Of a stretch of DNA of 64,000 nt, positions 18,408 through 30,294 are shown piece after piece. Numbering within the stretch: the first letter of the stretch is position 1; every line of letters starts with the position of its first letter. The position numbers were made by a program, and so were the translations under genes. The stretch comes from Ustilago trichophora (lineage: Eukaryota; Basidiomycota; Ustilaginomycetes; Ustilaginales; Ustilaginaceae). The notes under the pieces were generated by a model. It was not told the DNA's origin. It did not search any database and saw only the letters and a list, made by a program, of their open reading frames with translations. The DNA is taken from contig OOIN01000034.1 in the NCBI GenBank assembly GCA_900323505.1, forward strand, positions 124,001-188,000, given 5' to 3'.

Positions 18408-20789
18408 TTAGTGAGCTAAGAGAGTGAATGGATCTGGTGTTTCTGTTGCTGGGCTAGGACTTAGAGGGATAGCTGTACCGTTGCCTAAATCTAGTAAGAG
18501 TACAGAGCAGAATTGTGCGTGTAGATCGTCTCCTTGTGATTGGTGTGGTGATTGTTGGATTGTGATGTTTGGGGTTTTGGATGGGTTTAGAGTGATGTGG
18601 TTTTGAAATTCTGGGAAAGTTGTTGGGATATTGTTTGGTGTTTCTGGAGCGAAGTTGGATGAGAGAGGGGATGATGAAGAGGGGTCTGTTAATTCGAAGC
18701 TGATTAAACTTGGGGTTGGTATATGTTGTGAATTTTGATCATCTTTATCAATGTCGGATTGGTTGGATGAACAGGGTTCGTATTCGAGAGGAGGTCGTGG
18801 GAGCGAGTAAGAGGTTCGACGTCGGGCTAGGATTTCGTAGTTGGTTTCACTGCTGCCGAAGGATTTTGGTGATTTGGGAGAGTGAGGCGAGTGCGGGCAT
18901 CTTGGCAAAGTGGAAGGTCGGAATTCAGAGGTGGGCGAAGTGGGAAGTTCGTCAACGATGGGGAGTGGACTGGCGTCGTAATACGTCGTAGCTCGACGAT
19001 GGACGTCTTGATTGTTACAAGGTGGAGGGAAGTTGGGCGCGGTTGGCGATTGATCGTCGTCATTGTAAGTTGCTACGAACGAAGGGCGGTGGGAGGAGCG
19101 AGGTGGAAGAGTGGCTGCATCCGGTCTAAAGGGCGAAGCTTGATTCCACTTTGGTTGAGACCATTGCACTTGTCCACCAAGCTGTGCTGACGAATGCCCA
19201 TCGCTAGCAGCCACATCTGACGTCGGTGTATGTGCCAGACAAGGCAAAGAAACGGGATCAGGCGAAAGCACAGGATCCAACGAACCACTCTCCACCCTCT
19301 GCATGCTGACACTCTTTGCATCTCCTTCTTCTTCTTCTCTTTCTGCCAATCCGCTCAATGTCCACGCTTGCGGCTGAGTTGTAATTCGACTGAAAGGATC
19401 AGCAATCATAACAGCTGGAGCTGGGGAAAGCTCTGGCAATCTCGGCACACCGCCAACACCCCCATTGCGCTGAGTTGTCAAAGGCGCCCCCCAGTCAGGA
19501 AGATTCCAGACAAACGCACCATTGCCACCCCTGGCACTGTTACCCCTCGTCATGCTAGCATTCCCCGCACTACTATTGGCACTCCTCCTCGCGTTGCTCG
19601 CGATCTTTTCCACCGCTTGAACGTCCGACGTATACAGCGCGATCTCTTCCGTCAGCGATAATGACACTACTGAGACACTATCTGCCATCAATCCTCGGTT
19701 GACACGATTGTCGTTGTTGCTTTCAGAACTCGCGCCATTTTTCCTGCGCAGCTGACGCAAACGTTCCTGCAACTGTTGATGTTGAATTTGTTGATCTTCC
19801 TCATCCAAGCCAACCGCTACGATTGGAGCGCTTGGGCCAGAGATACTCTTCCTCCCCACGGGTGGGGCATAGCTGGAGTAAGTAGGGGAAGTAGCGATGG
19901 TGGAAACGCTACCTTTGCGACCGTCTGGCGTCCACTGGTGGGCGCCGTACAACCATGTATCTCTGATTGCCATCGCTGCGGTGACACCACTGCTATGTCG
20001 TGGTGTTTGGTCGAGTGAAGGGATACGCTCCATCTCGGCTGAGTCTCTGTCTCCGCGACAGACAATGCTGAGACTTCGCCGACGTGGATCACTTTCTTCC
20101 GAGGGGAGTGATGACGAAAGGGTGTGCTCATTTACTCGGTTTGAGCTCGAGGCAAAGTTGGTGGTGGATCCGGTGCGAAGGGACGGCTGAAGCACGCGTG
20201 TGAGTGCTGAGCTCTTTCTTCGGCCCTGTGCAAAACCGGTATTGCTTGTCACGGGAGAGGCGAGGAGTGTTGAAGGTGCACCTTGAGTGGAATTGCTGGT
20301 TCGTCGAGCCTTCCATGCTTTGAACATGGCCGACGGCCTCCTTGCGTGACCAAGTCCCGCCGTTGCCGTTGAAATTGCCCCATTCGACTGTGCTTGCGCC
20401 GCCTTTCCACTGCTTGCAGAACTCGCAACATCTTCACCACTAGTGTAACCTCCACCACTACCATCTTGGCTCAGTCTCACCGCCGTGCTGTCCTTGGCAG
20501 AACCAACGCCAACTCCATGCAAGAGTGTCGAGATAATCGTCGCCGCACTGGGACGACGTGAGCTAGGCAGCGAGCCAGGTGGATGATATGTGTCATCTTC
20601 AACGCTAAACGAGGCGCGTAGCGCGAAGGGTTGGATCCACGAAGTGCTCGCAGAGGGCTGCAATGCGGCAACGGATCCAGATGGAAGGGGTCCGCTAGCG
20701 AGAGTCTCAGTTTCTTCGCCTTGAGCTAGGGATTTGCGGCGCCGAGAGTTGGCAAAAATCCCTGCATGGGCTTTCGGTGAAAATGGCAT
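18408..20789 (-). CDS. Large disordered protein of unknown function
   Basis: 793 residues, open over its whole length. Ser/Pro/Asn-rich with many basophilic Ser motifs (RRRKS, RRPS, RRRSLS), consistent with a phosphoprotein. A short helical stretch, SLTEEIALYTSDVQAVEKIAS (about residues 370-390), is the most ordered part. The N-terminus has a basic patch ANSRRRKSLA. No catalytic domain, signal peptide or membrane segment is recognised. Probably a smut-lineage protein. Confidence 0.6.
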   Translation of the reverse strand: MPFSPKAHAGIFANSRRRKSLAQGEETETLASGPLPSGSVAALQPSASTSWIQPFALRASFSVEDDTYHPPGSLPSSRRPSAATIISTLLHGVGVGSAKDSTAVRLSQDGSGGGYTSGEDVASSASSGKAAQAQSNGAISTATAGLGHARRPSAMFKAWKARRTSNSTQGAPSTLLASPVTSNTGFAQGRRKSSALTRVLQPSLRTGSTTNFASSSNRVNEHTLSSSLPSEESDPRRRSLSIVCRGDRDSAEMERIPSLDQTPRHSSGVTAAMAIRDTWLYGAHQWTPDGRKGSVSTIATSPTYSSYAPPVGRKSISGPSAPIVAVGLDEEDQQIQHQQLQERLRQLRRKNGASSESNNDNRVNRGLMADSVSVVSLSLTEEIALYTSDVQAVEKIASNARRSANSSAGNASMTRGNSARGGNGAFVWNLPDWGAPLTTQRNGGVGGVPRLPELSPAPAVMIADPFSRITTQPQAWTLSGLAEREEEEGDAKSVSMQRVESGSLDPVLSPDPVSLPCLAHTPTSDVAASDGHSSAQLGGQVQWSQPKWNQASPFRPDAATLPPRSSHRPSFVATYNDDDQSPTAPNFPPPCNNQDVHRRATTYYDASPLPIVDELPTSPTSEFRPSTLPRCPHSPHSPKSPKSFGSSETNYEILARRRTSYSLPRPPLEYEPCSSNQSDIDKDDQNSQHIPTPSLISFELTDPSSSSPLSSNFAPETPNNIPTTFPEFQNHITLNPSKTPNITIQQSPHQSQGDDLHAQFCSVLLLDLGNGTAIPLSPSPATETPDPFTLLAH

Positions 20790-22182
20790 TGCTGTTGGGG
20801 ATTTCGCCTTGGAAGGGATGGGTATATGGTATCAACGAGCGAGATAATGTCAATTGTTGTGCTTTTGGTCGATGATGTTATCAAATCGTGGTGTTGTGGC
20901 AAAGAAAGTTGGTTGGATCGGATGATGGTGTCAGGATGGCGAAGAGGACAGACTCGACGATGGTGCTAAACAATGAACCTCGATCCACGGCCAACTCGGG
21001 GACGTGAACCTTGACAAAGGGAAACACCGGCAAGTATGGATCTCGCCTACACACCGGTGGGCGTAAGCAAACTGACGCTACTGTTTAGGCGCAAACACGG
21101 TGCCGGAACGGATTCTCCATTCACCGTTGTCGCCACCTCATTAGGTACGCTCAGAAATAGAGTTAGCGGATGTACGCAGAGCAGGACCCTAGGGTTGTAC
21201 GGGAACCACGTCAAAGTGAAGCTAGGCGAGATGGACGGATGCGTATTGGGTGGCGGCTGTACCGAGCGGTGGCGTGCGTAGTGGCTATGATTGAGTTGAC
21301 CGGGCGGCAATGGGTGCGTGTACCCGCGCAAGTATGTATACCGTGTCGTGTGCTGGACGTCGAGTTGCGTTCAAGCCAGGCAGTACAGGCTAGGTGATGG
21401 TGCTGGTTAGGAGGGTGGAAAGGGGAAGACGGAAAAAGCGAATTCCGGATGCAGGAAGAGGTGATGGTGTTTAAGACGGTGTGAATAAGAAGGTTGGAGG
21501 CTCAGCATCAACGCGAGGTGGGACAGAAAGGATGATCGTTGTAAAAGCGCGGTCTGAATACCGACTGCGACACTTCTCTCGCTTACAGAGGTATAAGCTA
21601 GCCTTGCAGAGCAGGGTAGCCCTTCAGAGCCGGAGGCAAGGTTGACCCGGATACAAGGTCAAGTCTTGGGAGTGAGAGAGAGTAGTACAGTACACTACAC
21701 TACAGTACTATATTGACGGTTGCGGAAGCAGCACCGCAGTTCAAAGACCTCAACTCAACATAACCAGATCGAGCGGCAAGATTCATCCAGATCGAATCGA
21801 ATTGAGCCAACAAGCCCAGCAAAGCCCCAGGAATCGTATTCAAGAGATGTCGGAGAATTAAAAAGTGCTGCGAGAGTATCGTATTGTGCGCGCGGTGTTT
21901 TGATAGCGTAGCTGCGCTGTTCTCGGCCTATGGGCGACCCTGAGAAGCCTCTCTTCTCAGCCTTTGTTTTGACCATCGGTCAAGTCCAACGCCCACTCAT
22001 ACACATGTCAAAGTGCTTGCTTGGCAAACACACACACACACGCTTCAATCCAAACCTGGCTGCTTACTCCGACTCATTGTCTTGGCCGCTGATATATCGC
22101 CTTGTGTAAAAGTCCATGTCTCTGGTAGCAAGTGACTGGTGGAAGCGGAATCGACAATTCCGAAAACAGAGCCAAAACCTGT

Positions 22183-22216
<34 letters not shown>

Positions 22217-24087
22217 CTTGGGCACTTGGCCGCGTGTTTCTGTATTTTGCGATTCAGGAACCAGCCACGCCGAGAGCAACTACAAAATGTCAAAAATGAA
22301 TTTCTTCAACAAGCCTCTGTCCCAATGCCTCTTTCTGTTGCGATTTGAGGTGCCTGAACATGAACGCCACGATAAAGTGGAAAACAAACGAGCCAATTTC
22401 ATCGGTCTTTGTCTCCCACGCTAGAACCACGTGGAATAGCATTGTCTCTCTGTGCCAGTGTTCCATTTTGTGCAACTTCTCACAAACACCACTCCCATCT
22501 CTTGAGGTATAGCTGTAGAGTCACCTTCAATCGTTCAATCAATTCATACTGTATGATACATTGAAGCAAAAAAAAAAAAACAAAGCCTGAGATCAATGTC
22601 TTGGAAACCGGAGCGAGAAACAGCATGAATCCCACACAGCCAAACCAGCCACTTGAAAGGAGGGGAATAAAAGCCAGCGCATGAAAAGTTTTCGGAGCAT
22701 CAAAAATCAAATGAATTTTTTTTTGTCTCTGCTCTCATCGCCCAAAGCGGTACTCTACTCCGTCGGACCAAGATCTTTTTCCACATCGCGCATGCGGAGC
22801 AGCGTATTCACTGTACAGTACAGTACAGTACATCAAAACAATTACCCCTTGCCTCGGTGTAGAACCCACTTTGCTGCCCTCTCTTTGACAAGAAACGCTT
22901 CCCGAACCATCTCGTAAGCGACCTGTCGCTCGGTGCTCGCTTATCGGCGTTTTCTTGCTCATGTGTTCATCACCCGATACTGTTCTTCCTTCTAACAAGT
23001 CTCGGAAATTGCATATGGATGGACAGATAGTACAGTAGTTCGGTTTTCAAAACAAGACGTGCCAAACCAAGAAATTCAAACATTTGTCTCCGTGGTGTTC
23101 AGACCGGATACCCAATTGTCGCCGCTCGTGCAGCCTTTTCCTCTCTCTCTCTCTCTCTCTCTCTGAAGGCTGCATTGGCTCATGGGCAGATTGTCACCTT
23201 GCCTAAAGCGTGATTGGCAGGCAGCAAGCAAGCAAGCTGCACACAGTTTTGAAGACATTCTGTTTCTGTAGCCGATAGAATCGCCCTTTGTCAGGGCGTA
23301 TTTGGCAGTATTTTCTTTTTGAAATTCACCCATCCAAAAAAAAAAAAAAAAAAGAGGGATGAGCTAAAAGTAGATCCGCGTAATCCAGCATCCATTGCCC
23401 CTTCCTTTTCTCCGTTCTGCTTTGCTCCTCGATCTCGGCGCTATTCGATCATCCTTCACAGCATCAGCACATGAGTATGAACATACCATGCCAAGCATTG
23501 CTACCTGCTTGCAGAGATGACCCAAAAAACCATCATGCGAGGTTTCATGTCGATCAAGAGTTGACTGTGTCAAGTTCGACGCGTGGTAGTCGAACAAATA
23601 CGAGATCGTCATCTTGCATTCACATCACCGAGAAAGCCCTCACCCAAAACAATGGTTCCGCACAACGTCACCACAACTTCCACACACCGACCGGTCAACT
23701 TTGCAACACCATGCGTCTTCTTTCGCATTCGTTTCTGATTTCGATCCATTTTGATTCAGAATGGTACTTTGGTCTTGAGATGCATCAGTCGGATCAGCGT
23801 GAATATGGTGAGGTGGTTTGGAGATGCGTCGCTACACGTGGATTCTCTTTTTTTTCCCCTTTGATCCGCCGCAGGTTCGTCATGGAGAATTCTTGGCATC
23901 TTAGGGTCAGATCGTGGGATGCCTGTCTAGAGTAGAAACAGAGAAAGTTGGTGCTTTGGTTAACAAGGATTGGGATTCCGAGTGAAACACCATCGAGAGA
24001 CTTACTGAGGAAGTTCTCAAGATCAGTAATCAGGGCTGGGAGCTTTGCCTGTTTCACCGACCAGCACCAAATTCACAAACTTCATCA
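20790..24087. other. 3.3-kb gene-poor region with A-tracts
   Basis: No gene could be supported. It holds a 30-nt A tract (22184-22213), shorter A tracts near 22570 and 23336-23353, a CT repeat near 23144-23164, and GTAC-type repeats at 21684-21709 and 22810-22831. The many short open frames have no domain signal. Confidence 0.5.
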
Positions 24088-25655
24088 TCAGCAGTCATGA
24101 TCCTGTCTGAAGCTCGAGAGAAAAGAGCTTACCTGGCACTCGCTCGGCTCGCGGCCAATCTACCCGTCCAAATCAAAAGCCAAAAGATTACCCATTAGAA
24201 CGACAGCTCTGTGATGTCGTCAAAGTGATATGTACTGCAAGACTTACCATACGAGCGACGACCGACCAATCCACCTCATACTTTCGAGGGTAAATTTCAT
24301 GAAAAAGAAGCATCATCTCCTGCAACAACGAGCAGCGATACATCTTTTTGATAAGCGTCCGTTCTTTCTGAGCTGAATCTTGCTTTCTGTTGACAGTTGC
24401 CGGCTTACCTCGCGAGTCCAATGAGCCGGCTTGAAAAGGCAGCAGATGCAGTTTGTGAATAATCAAGACCTTCCGACGGCAGGATAGAGTAGAGTTGAAA
24501 CTTGGCCTTGCTGCTCACCTTTCTGACCACCTTCGACTTCCTCCTCGAGGGAGAAGCTGGAATATCAGCCTGGACTGCAACCGTGCTTCTCTCCTGCTTC
24601 TGAGGACAAGAAATCTCAGGAACCTCTTTGGACTTGTAAAAGCGCTTCTTTTGTACGGGAGTGCCTTCCTCTCCCACTGCTCCAACGGACAAAACTTCAC
24701 CTGAAGCTGGGATAGGGCTGTTTTCGGCGACCTTGCGCTTTCTCTGGACCATCTTTTTGGTAGGAGTGGGGGTAGGCGTGAGAGGTGGAGTCTTGACACC
24801 GTTCATGTCGTAGTGATCTTCGGTCATAATGACGGGCTTGGTGCCGCCACTGCTGATGGGGTTGAGGTAAGTGGCTGGGCTGGTGGGAGGGGTGATTTCT
24901 TCATCAGTCGCGATGTCAATCGAGGCTGTCGATGAGCAAGGCGATTTGGTAGAGATGTTACCGCGTGGTCGACCCCTGCCGCGTGCAGAAGGTGTTGCCG
25001 AGCAAGTGCGCAGCTTGTTGGTGTTCGGCGCGGGATGGATGGGTTCTTTGTCTTTGTCGAGGATGATGGAAGCATCGACAGTAGGGCTGGGGCGACCAAC
25101 ACGGACTCCACCTCCAGCTCCGGTTCCACCACGACCACGTCCATGCCAACGACCCCGAGAAACGCTGCACCTAGCCGTGTGCTTCTTCTCATCTCCACCT
25201 TTGTTTTGAACAACCAAAACAATAGGCGGAGAAGGGGTTTCCTTGACAATCACCTGGAACTTTTCCGATTCTTCCTCTTCCTCGGCACTTTCCTCCTTTT
25301 CTTCTTCGCTGTCAATCTCGACGGCTGCTACCTGCTGCACGTCGACCTGTGTCTCCTCAACTCCTTCCTCCTCTTCCTCACACTCTTCCCTCTCCTTTCC
25401 CTTTATCTCTTCCTCCTTTTCCTCTTCCTCCATCTCTCCCATGTCCTCGTCCTCATACTCGCTCTCATCCTCTTCAACCTCCAGCTGCGGCCCAAATTTT
25501 GTCACGACTGCATCCTGAACAGCGAGAGCAGCGGGCGGGGGAAGTTGCGTAAAACCGAGATCATCATCCGTCGAATCACCCAAGTCGATCAAGTCATGCA
25601 AGTCGTAGCCGCCATCCGAAACTTCTCCACTTGCGTCGAGTGTGGATGTAAACAT
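24088..25655 (-). CDS. Acidic AT-hook protein with C-terminal SANT/Myb-like segment
   Basis: Reconstructed as four exons (25655-24409, 24386-24248, 24159-24133, 24102-24088), about 475 residues. Start chosen at MFTSTLDAS because the upstream frame is not protein-like. Seen: an acidic region with long Glu runs (about 65-150), an Arg/Gly tract (GRWHGRGRGG), an AT-hook core (RGRGRPRGN), a Thr/Pro region and basic patches (QRKRK, PSRRKSKVVRK). Splicing joins VDWSVVARM to IGREPSECQ, giving the W...VA...IGR.PSECQ pattern of a SANT/Myb repeat. All four exons meet in frame at GT-AG sites. A chromatin role is inferred. The 27-nt and 15-nt end exons need transcript support. Confidence 0.6.
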
Positions 25656-26051
25656 TGTGTTGGTCGATCGAAAGTGGTGTCCCGAGATTTGTGCTTCCAG
25701 AGAATGTTGAGCAGTATGAAGAATGGAGAAAGGAAGACAGAGGCGAAAGACAGCAAAGACTGAGTTAATATGTATGTGTTCGTAAACAAGCGAAGCGGAA
25801 AGAGGTGCACAAACTAAACGGTGGATTGAACCTGATCGTGCGGAGGTGCTTACCGCACAAAGCACACACACTTATCTTGCTCCGCTTCTTTACAGATGCT
25901 CTGTGCGAATCAGCGCGGGACAACACGATCAGAAGGTCGAGTGAAGTTGAGGAAAATGAATGCATTTCATTCTTAAAGCTTAAACACTGAGAGTGCATCT
26001 AAGGTGGACATTCCGCTCAATCGGTGAAAGGATTGAACAGCAAAGCTCAAT
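25656..26051. other. Intergenic region between SANT-like and CPY genes
   Basis: Upstream region of the SANT-like gene and 3' region of the carboxypeptidase gene, both on the minus strand. No further gene. Confidence 0.5.
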
Positions 26052-27839
26052 TTAGAGATCCTGACCATCCAACCAGCGGTTCAACATGGCCAGAGCAGCA
26101 TCAGGTTGGTCGTATGGAACCATATGACCTGCTTCGTAGACGGTAGCCCAAGTGAGACCACCTCCGCTCTGAGTGCGACCCGCCTTTTCACCATCAACGA
26201 TCCACTCATAATTCTTGCCCTTCTTCCAAGCATCGCTTCCGCTCCAGTCGAGGGTTGAGACCCATTCCAAGTTGCCGTTATGGTTGCAGATCCAATCAAG
26301 CGTACCCACATAGATAAGTGCTTTGATACCCCTCTCTAGCAGCCCAGCAACATTGAATCCATTATCGTGGGCCGAGTCGAGCATGCTACTGAACCCGTTG
26401 GCAACATCGTCGTTGCAACTGGCGAATTTTCCAATCTGATCCTTAGGCGCAGCACCTACGAGCTCGCGAACGTCGTCCCTGTCGAGATACTTGCGAATAT
26501 CGTCGGTGACATCGTAGCACAGGTTAGGAGTCAAGCCTGACTTGCAATCGTCCTTGATGTTGTAAGGGTTCTGTCCAGTGTAGAAGTAAGGCGCCTCGAT
26601 CTCCTCCGAGCACTTGTTGAGCCAGAGATCGCAGACATCTGGGTTGTACGAATCAACACAGTGTTCAGCGAGCTCTTTGCGACACTTGGGAACATAGGTC
26701 TTCATTCGTTTGCACGTTTCGATGCTCAAGATGGGTTCAACGCCACCTCGCTTGGTGCAGGTCATGTCATAGTATCCCGAAATCTGCTTGCTAACGTCGG
26801 TCAGACCGTTGCCAACAAGGATTCCCTTGAGGTTGATGAGCTCGTCGCGATTGACCTTCTTGCCGGCTTTCAAGGCTTTGCGCTCCACAGCATGGTTGCG
26901 ATCGGCGACCTCGGAGGCGAAGATAGGAATGTAACGGCCACCGTATGACTCGCCGGCCATGTAGAAGTCGTTAGTCTTGAATCGGTCAAAGGCGGAGAAG
27001 AAGACGCGGAGAAAGGCATAGACGTCCTTGGCCGCTTCTTCGGTGGTGTAGACGTGCTGTTCAGTCTTAGAGTACGAATAGCCAACGCCGACGGGCTGAT
27101 CAATGAAGAAGATGTTGGCGCGGTTGGTCCAGGATTGGGGGTGCCATTTAGTTCCGTTAATGGGGGGGCCGGGAGAAAGCTTTCCACCACGCTCAGGGAT
27201 CCGGCAAGGACCCAACTCCATGAACAGACCTAATGAGGACGAGCATCCGGGTCCACCGTTGGTCCACAAAATGACAGGGTCTTTGGAAGGGTTGGAACGC
27301 GATTCGAAAAAGTAGAACCAAAGACTCTTGCCTCCATACGCAGTGTCGATGTAGCCAGACCATGAGGTGACAGTGGGGTCGCAGAAGGCTTCTGGATCCA
27401 CATCGTGCTCCTTGAGCTGTGATGCGGGAGGTGGAGAGTAGAGCTGCTTGATGCGAATCGAGACGGAGGGGAAATCGCGGTGAGAGAGAACGGTGAAGTC
27501 TCCCTTCTGAGAGGCGATAATATTCTCTACGTCCGAGGAGCCGAAAGCGGCAGCCGAGATGGCGTCAAGAGGCAGCTCAACGCGAGCAGGCCCGCCGATA
27601 CCGGAGCTCGAAGTCAGGAGAGCATCCATCTGAGCCTGAGCACTGGAAGCAGAGGCGGCCGTAGCAGCAGAGATGTCTTTCTCGCTCTTCTCAAAGTAGC
27701 TACCTGCCTTTGCAGCGGCCCAACGACCGTTGGTACGGGCACCGATACCCATGCTGACCTGACCAGCGTCGAGGCTAGCAGCCGACACAGTGACGGTGAG
27801 AAGCGCCGCGAGGCACGAGAGGAAGGCGAGGCTCCTCAT
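26052..27839 (-). CDS. PRC1: Vacuolar serine carboxypeptidase (carboxypeptidase Y type)
   Basis: 595 residues from the ATG at 27839. The first 20 residues (MRSLAFLSCLAALLTVTVSA) form a signal peptide, and a propeptide of about 120 residues follows. Peptidase S10 motifs: WTNGGPGCSS (about 192-201, oxyanion hole), GESYGG with nucleophile Ser298, TLDWICN with Asp515, and EAGHMVPYDQP with His572. Many paired cysteines lie between 360 and 445, as in the CPY insertion domain. Known: a broad-specificity C-terminal exopeptidase matured in the vacuole. The open frame extends upstream of the signal peptide, but that part is not protein-like. Catalytic residues are all present. Confidence 0.95.
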   Translation of the reverse strand: MRSLAFLSCLAALLTVTVSAASLDAGQVSMGIGARTNGRWAAAKAGSYFEKSEKDISAATAASASSAQAQMDALLTSSSGIGGPARVELPLDAISAAAFGSSDVENIIASQKGDFTVLSHRDFPSVSIRIKQLYSPPPASQLKEHDVDPEAFCDPTVTSWSGYIDTAYGGKSLWFYFFESRSNPSKDPVILWTNGGPGCSSSLGLFMELGPCRIPERGGKLSPGPPINGTKWHPQSWTNRANIFFIDQPVGVGYSYSKTEQHVYTTEEAAKDVYAFLRVFFSAFDRFKTNDFYMAGESYGGRYIPIFASEVADRNHAVERKALKAGKKVNRDELINLKGILVGNGLTDVSKQISGYYDMTCTKRGGVEPILSIETCKRMKTYVPKCRKELAEHCVDSYNPDVCDLWLNKCSEEIEAPYFYTGQNPYNIKDDCKSGLTPNLCYDVTDDIRKYLDRDDVRELVGAAPKDQIGKFASCNDDVANGFSSMLDSAHDNGFNVAGLLERGIKALIYVGTLDWICNHNGNLEWVSTLDWSGSDAWKKGKNYEWIVDGEKAGRTQSGGGLTWATVYEAGHMVPYDQPDAALAMLNRWLDGQDL

Positions 27840-28353
27840 GATTGGATGCTTCGCAGCCTGTTGTGACGACAAGAGTGGGAGGATGATGTAGTTCCAGCGC
27901 TTGTGTGCTGGTCTCTGAATGTGGTTTGCGAGATGGAAGAGAAGGAAGGGGGAAAGCAAGGTGCAAGATGCAAACGACGTTCCTATCGTATGCTGATCAA
28001 AGCTGAGCAGTGTCTGGGACGGAGCAATGTGGTCCGGGCGAGCGAGAGACCCACACGCCGCTTCTTTGACACTGCGAGGGTCCACACGCAATCAACGAAT
28101 GAGAATGCACGAGCCCTCTTCTGGTTGCCGTTTTGTCCTAGGTGCTGTACCAGTCGCGCTTTCCGCCGGCCTTTTTGGATTGCCGTGTAGAATGCCGACC
28201 TTTTTGCCTTCGCCTTCAAACGTCCAAGTTGCAATTTAACAGCTTAACGATCTCCTTATGGCGAGCTTCAACCTCCACTCTCTGATCTTCTTCCAACTCA
28301 CAGTGTCAGCCCTTCCACGACCACCACCTTCAGCCCAACGAAGTCCACACAGC
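27840..28353. other. Divergent promoter of CPY and PRCC-like genes
   Basis: About 510 bases between the two divergent start codons; no further gene. Confidence 0.5.
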
Positions 28354-29853
28354 ATGTCGGGACTGGCTTCACTGGCAGGATATGGTAGTGACTCTGACGA
28401 TGACATTGCACCATCTGTCTCGTCCAATGTAGCTCCTACAAGCAGCACGGCCGTTCCAACGCCACCGACAGCGGCTGCAAGCAAGCCATCCACTTCAAAA
28501 CTCGGCTCGATGCTTCCATCGCCAAAGTCTGGACTCGCTTCAAAGCTTCCTCCACCCTCTTCCCCATCGACCAGCTCCATTCCATCCAAGCCAAGTGGCA
28601 GTGGACTCTCACTACCACCGCCGACTGCATCAACCAAACGCAAAGTGATCAAAGTTGACTCGCTCCAATCTTTCAAGGACAGTGAAGATGGACAGGACTC
28701 GGATGAGGACGGTCCCGCTAGTTCAGAGAGCAAGAGGCCAAGGCTAGGATCTAATATGGTAGGGAAAGCCGCGACAAAACACTCGCTCTTTGGCATGTTG
28801 CCAGCACCGAAACGCAAAGATGATGAGGTGTTGGCCGAGAGAAGGAAGGAAGCAGAGGCGAGAAAGGCCGCAAGAGCGGTGGAGGAGTCGGATGCACCAG
28901 CGTTAACGGAAGCTCCGTTGCGGATCGTCGAGAATGTTACTAGAAGCACGTCTCCGGAAGAGTCAGGAGGGGTGTCTGCATCACCAGAAGCGACAAGCAG
29001 CAAGGCGAAAGGAAAGAATAATGATGCTTTTAGGGCTATGTTGGGGCTCAAGCCTGCTGCCAAGAAGCCATCTGCTCCTGCTCCTGCTCCTCCGCCTGCG
29101 CCTACCACCGCATCTTTGTCCGCGTCGCAAACACCTGCTTCGAAGCCAGTCCAGCCATCACAAGCGTCGGCAGTATTGGACGCGACTGCGAACTCGAAAG
29201 CGTCACCATCATCAAGCAAGGTGGATTCGGCACCAGTGGACTTCTTCTCGCTGGGTCCAACCCGTGCTTCTACTAGTGCTGCATCTTTGTCGCACACCTC
29301 ATCTTTGTCCATCTCAGCAGCTCCCATCATCGACCACCCCGAACCACCCCAGTCTATAGGAGAAGCCGATTCACAGGAAGATGCCTCCGAATATCCAGGC
29401 TGGCAACTCGATCCAGACGGCTCCTGGGTCCCCGTCACCCCTGAAGCGCAAGCTCAGCTGCTCGCCTACCAACAATCGCTGTCCGACGCTCCCACCACTA
29501 CCGTCACCACTTCTTCTCGAGGATCATCGAGCCTCGACGGCACACGCGACCTCCTCGCTGCAGGTCTCACGCCGGACGACATTCTTGCCTTTGACGCCTC
29601 CACCGCTGCCCGCGAAGCGTATCTGCAGGGTAATGGTGATGCGGCGGATAGTGACAAGTATGCGGCGGCGGCAGAGTTCGCTGCAGGCAACAGAGAGGTA
29701 CAGCAGAGGAAACCTGGTATGCTGAAGGGCTTGCGAAAGGGTCAGTTGAGCAGTCTGGTCAGTTTGGCGAGTGAGAATAGAGCCAAGTTGGAGGAGAGAT
29801 GGCAACGGGGCAGGGATGCTCAGGCTAGGAGGTCAAATCAGTATGGATGGTGA
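28354..29853 (+). CDS. PRCC-like (mitotic checkpoint regulator family) protein
   Basis: 499 residues from the ATG at 28354, chosen because the motif MSGLASLAGYGSDSDDD is the typical start of this family. Seen: an acidic Ser/Asp N-terminus, long Pro/Ser/Ala disorder, a Lys/Glu helix (AERRKEAEARKAARA), a PGWQLDPDGSWVPVTPEAQ segment (about 345-365), and a conserved C-terminus SLVSLASENRAKLEERWQRG, then ARRSNQYGW. Known: the human relative PRCC binds MAD2B and is also found with splicing factors; the yeast role is unclear. Nuclear location is inferred from basic patches. Confidence 0.75.
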   Translation: MSGLASLAGYGSDSDDDIAPSVSSNVAPTSSTAVPTPPTAAASKPSTSKLGSMLPSPKSGLASKLPPPSSPSTSSIPSKPSGSGLSLPPPTASTKRKVIKVDSLQSFKDSEDGQDSDEDGPASSESKRPRLGSNMVGKAATKHSLFGMLPAPKRKDDEVLAERRKEAEARKAARAVEESDAPALTEAPLRIVENVTRSTSPEESGGVSASPEATSSKAKGKNNDAFRAMLGLKPAAKKPSAPAPAPPPAPTTASLSASQTPASKPVQPSQASAVLDATANSKASPSSSKVDSAPVDFFSLGPTRASTSAASLSHTSSLSISAAPIIDHPEPPQSIGEADSQEDASEYPGWQLDPDGSWVPVTPEAQAQLLAYQQSLSDAPTTTVTTSSRGSSSLDGTRDLLAAGLTPDDILAFDASTAAREAYLQGNGDAADSDKYAAAAEFAAGNREVQQRKPGMLKGLRKGQLSSLVSLASENRAKLEERWQRGRDAQARRSNQYGW

Positions 29854-30294
29854 GCTCCTGTCGGAATCAACGAATACCATTCTTTCTTCCATGCTGCTCT
29901 CTCCGGGGCTCGCTTGTGCTTGTACCAAAGGCTATATCAATAGAGGGTCGCATGCCAATTTGCGTTTGCTTTGTCAAGAGAAGGTTGTTCAGTACAGTAC
30001 TCACAGCACCGGGGCCAAATTCGCGTTGTGTGAGATTTGTGGTTTGAACAAATGTGAGGAATTTCGGCGGAAGCGTGCACAAGCCAGCACGCTGCACATT
30101 TCATACCGTCTTCCGAGCTTTTTCTTCGACGTTTGCCCCTTCTTGATATCATATCACCAAGGGACTTCCATCGACACCCTAACCAGCACTTCCATGAGGC
30201 GATAGAACGACGCAACCACAGATCACGATCACGGAGAGCCCAACTCGGTCGTACAGGCTCACGTCAGCTCAATTGAGCATCAAACACTGCGACC
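29854..30294. other. Intergenic region upstream of TRAPPC11
   Basis: 3' region of the PRCC-like gene and promoter of TRAPPC11. Contains a GTACAGTAC copy at 29990-30000; no gene recognised. Confidence 0.5.

Noticed and set aside
28236..29438. 400-residue open frame antisense to the PRCC-like gene
   Set aside because: Mirror of a codon-biased gene; the sense strand carries the conserved PRCC-like start and C-terminus.
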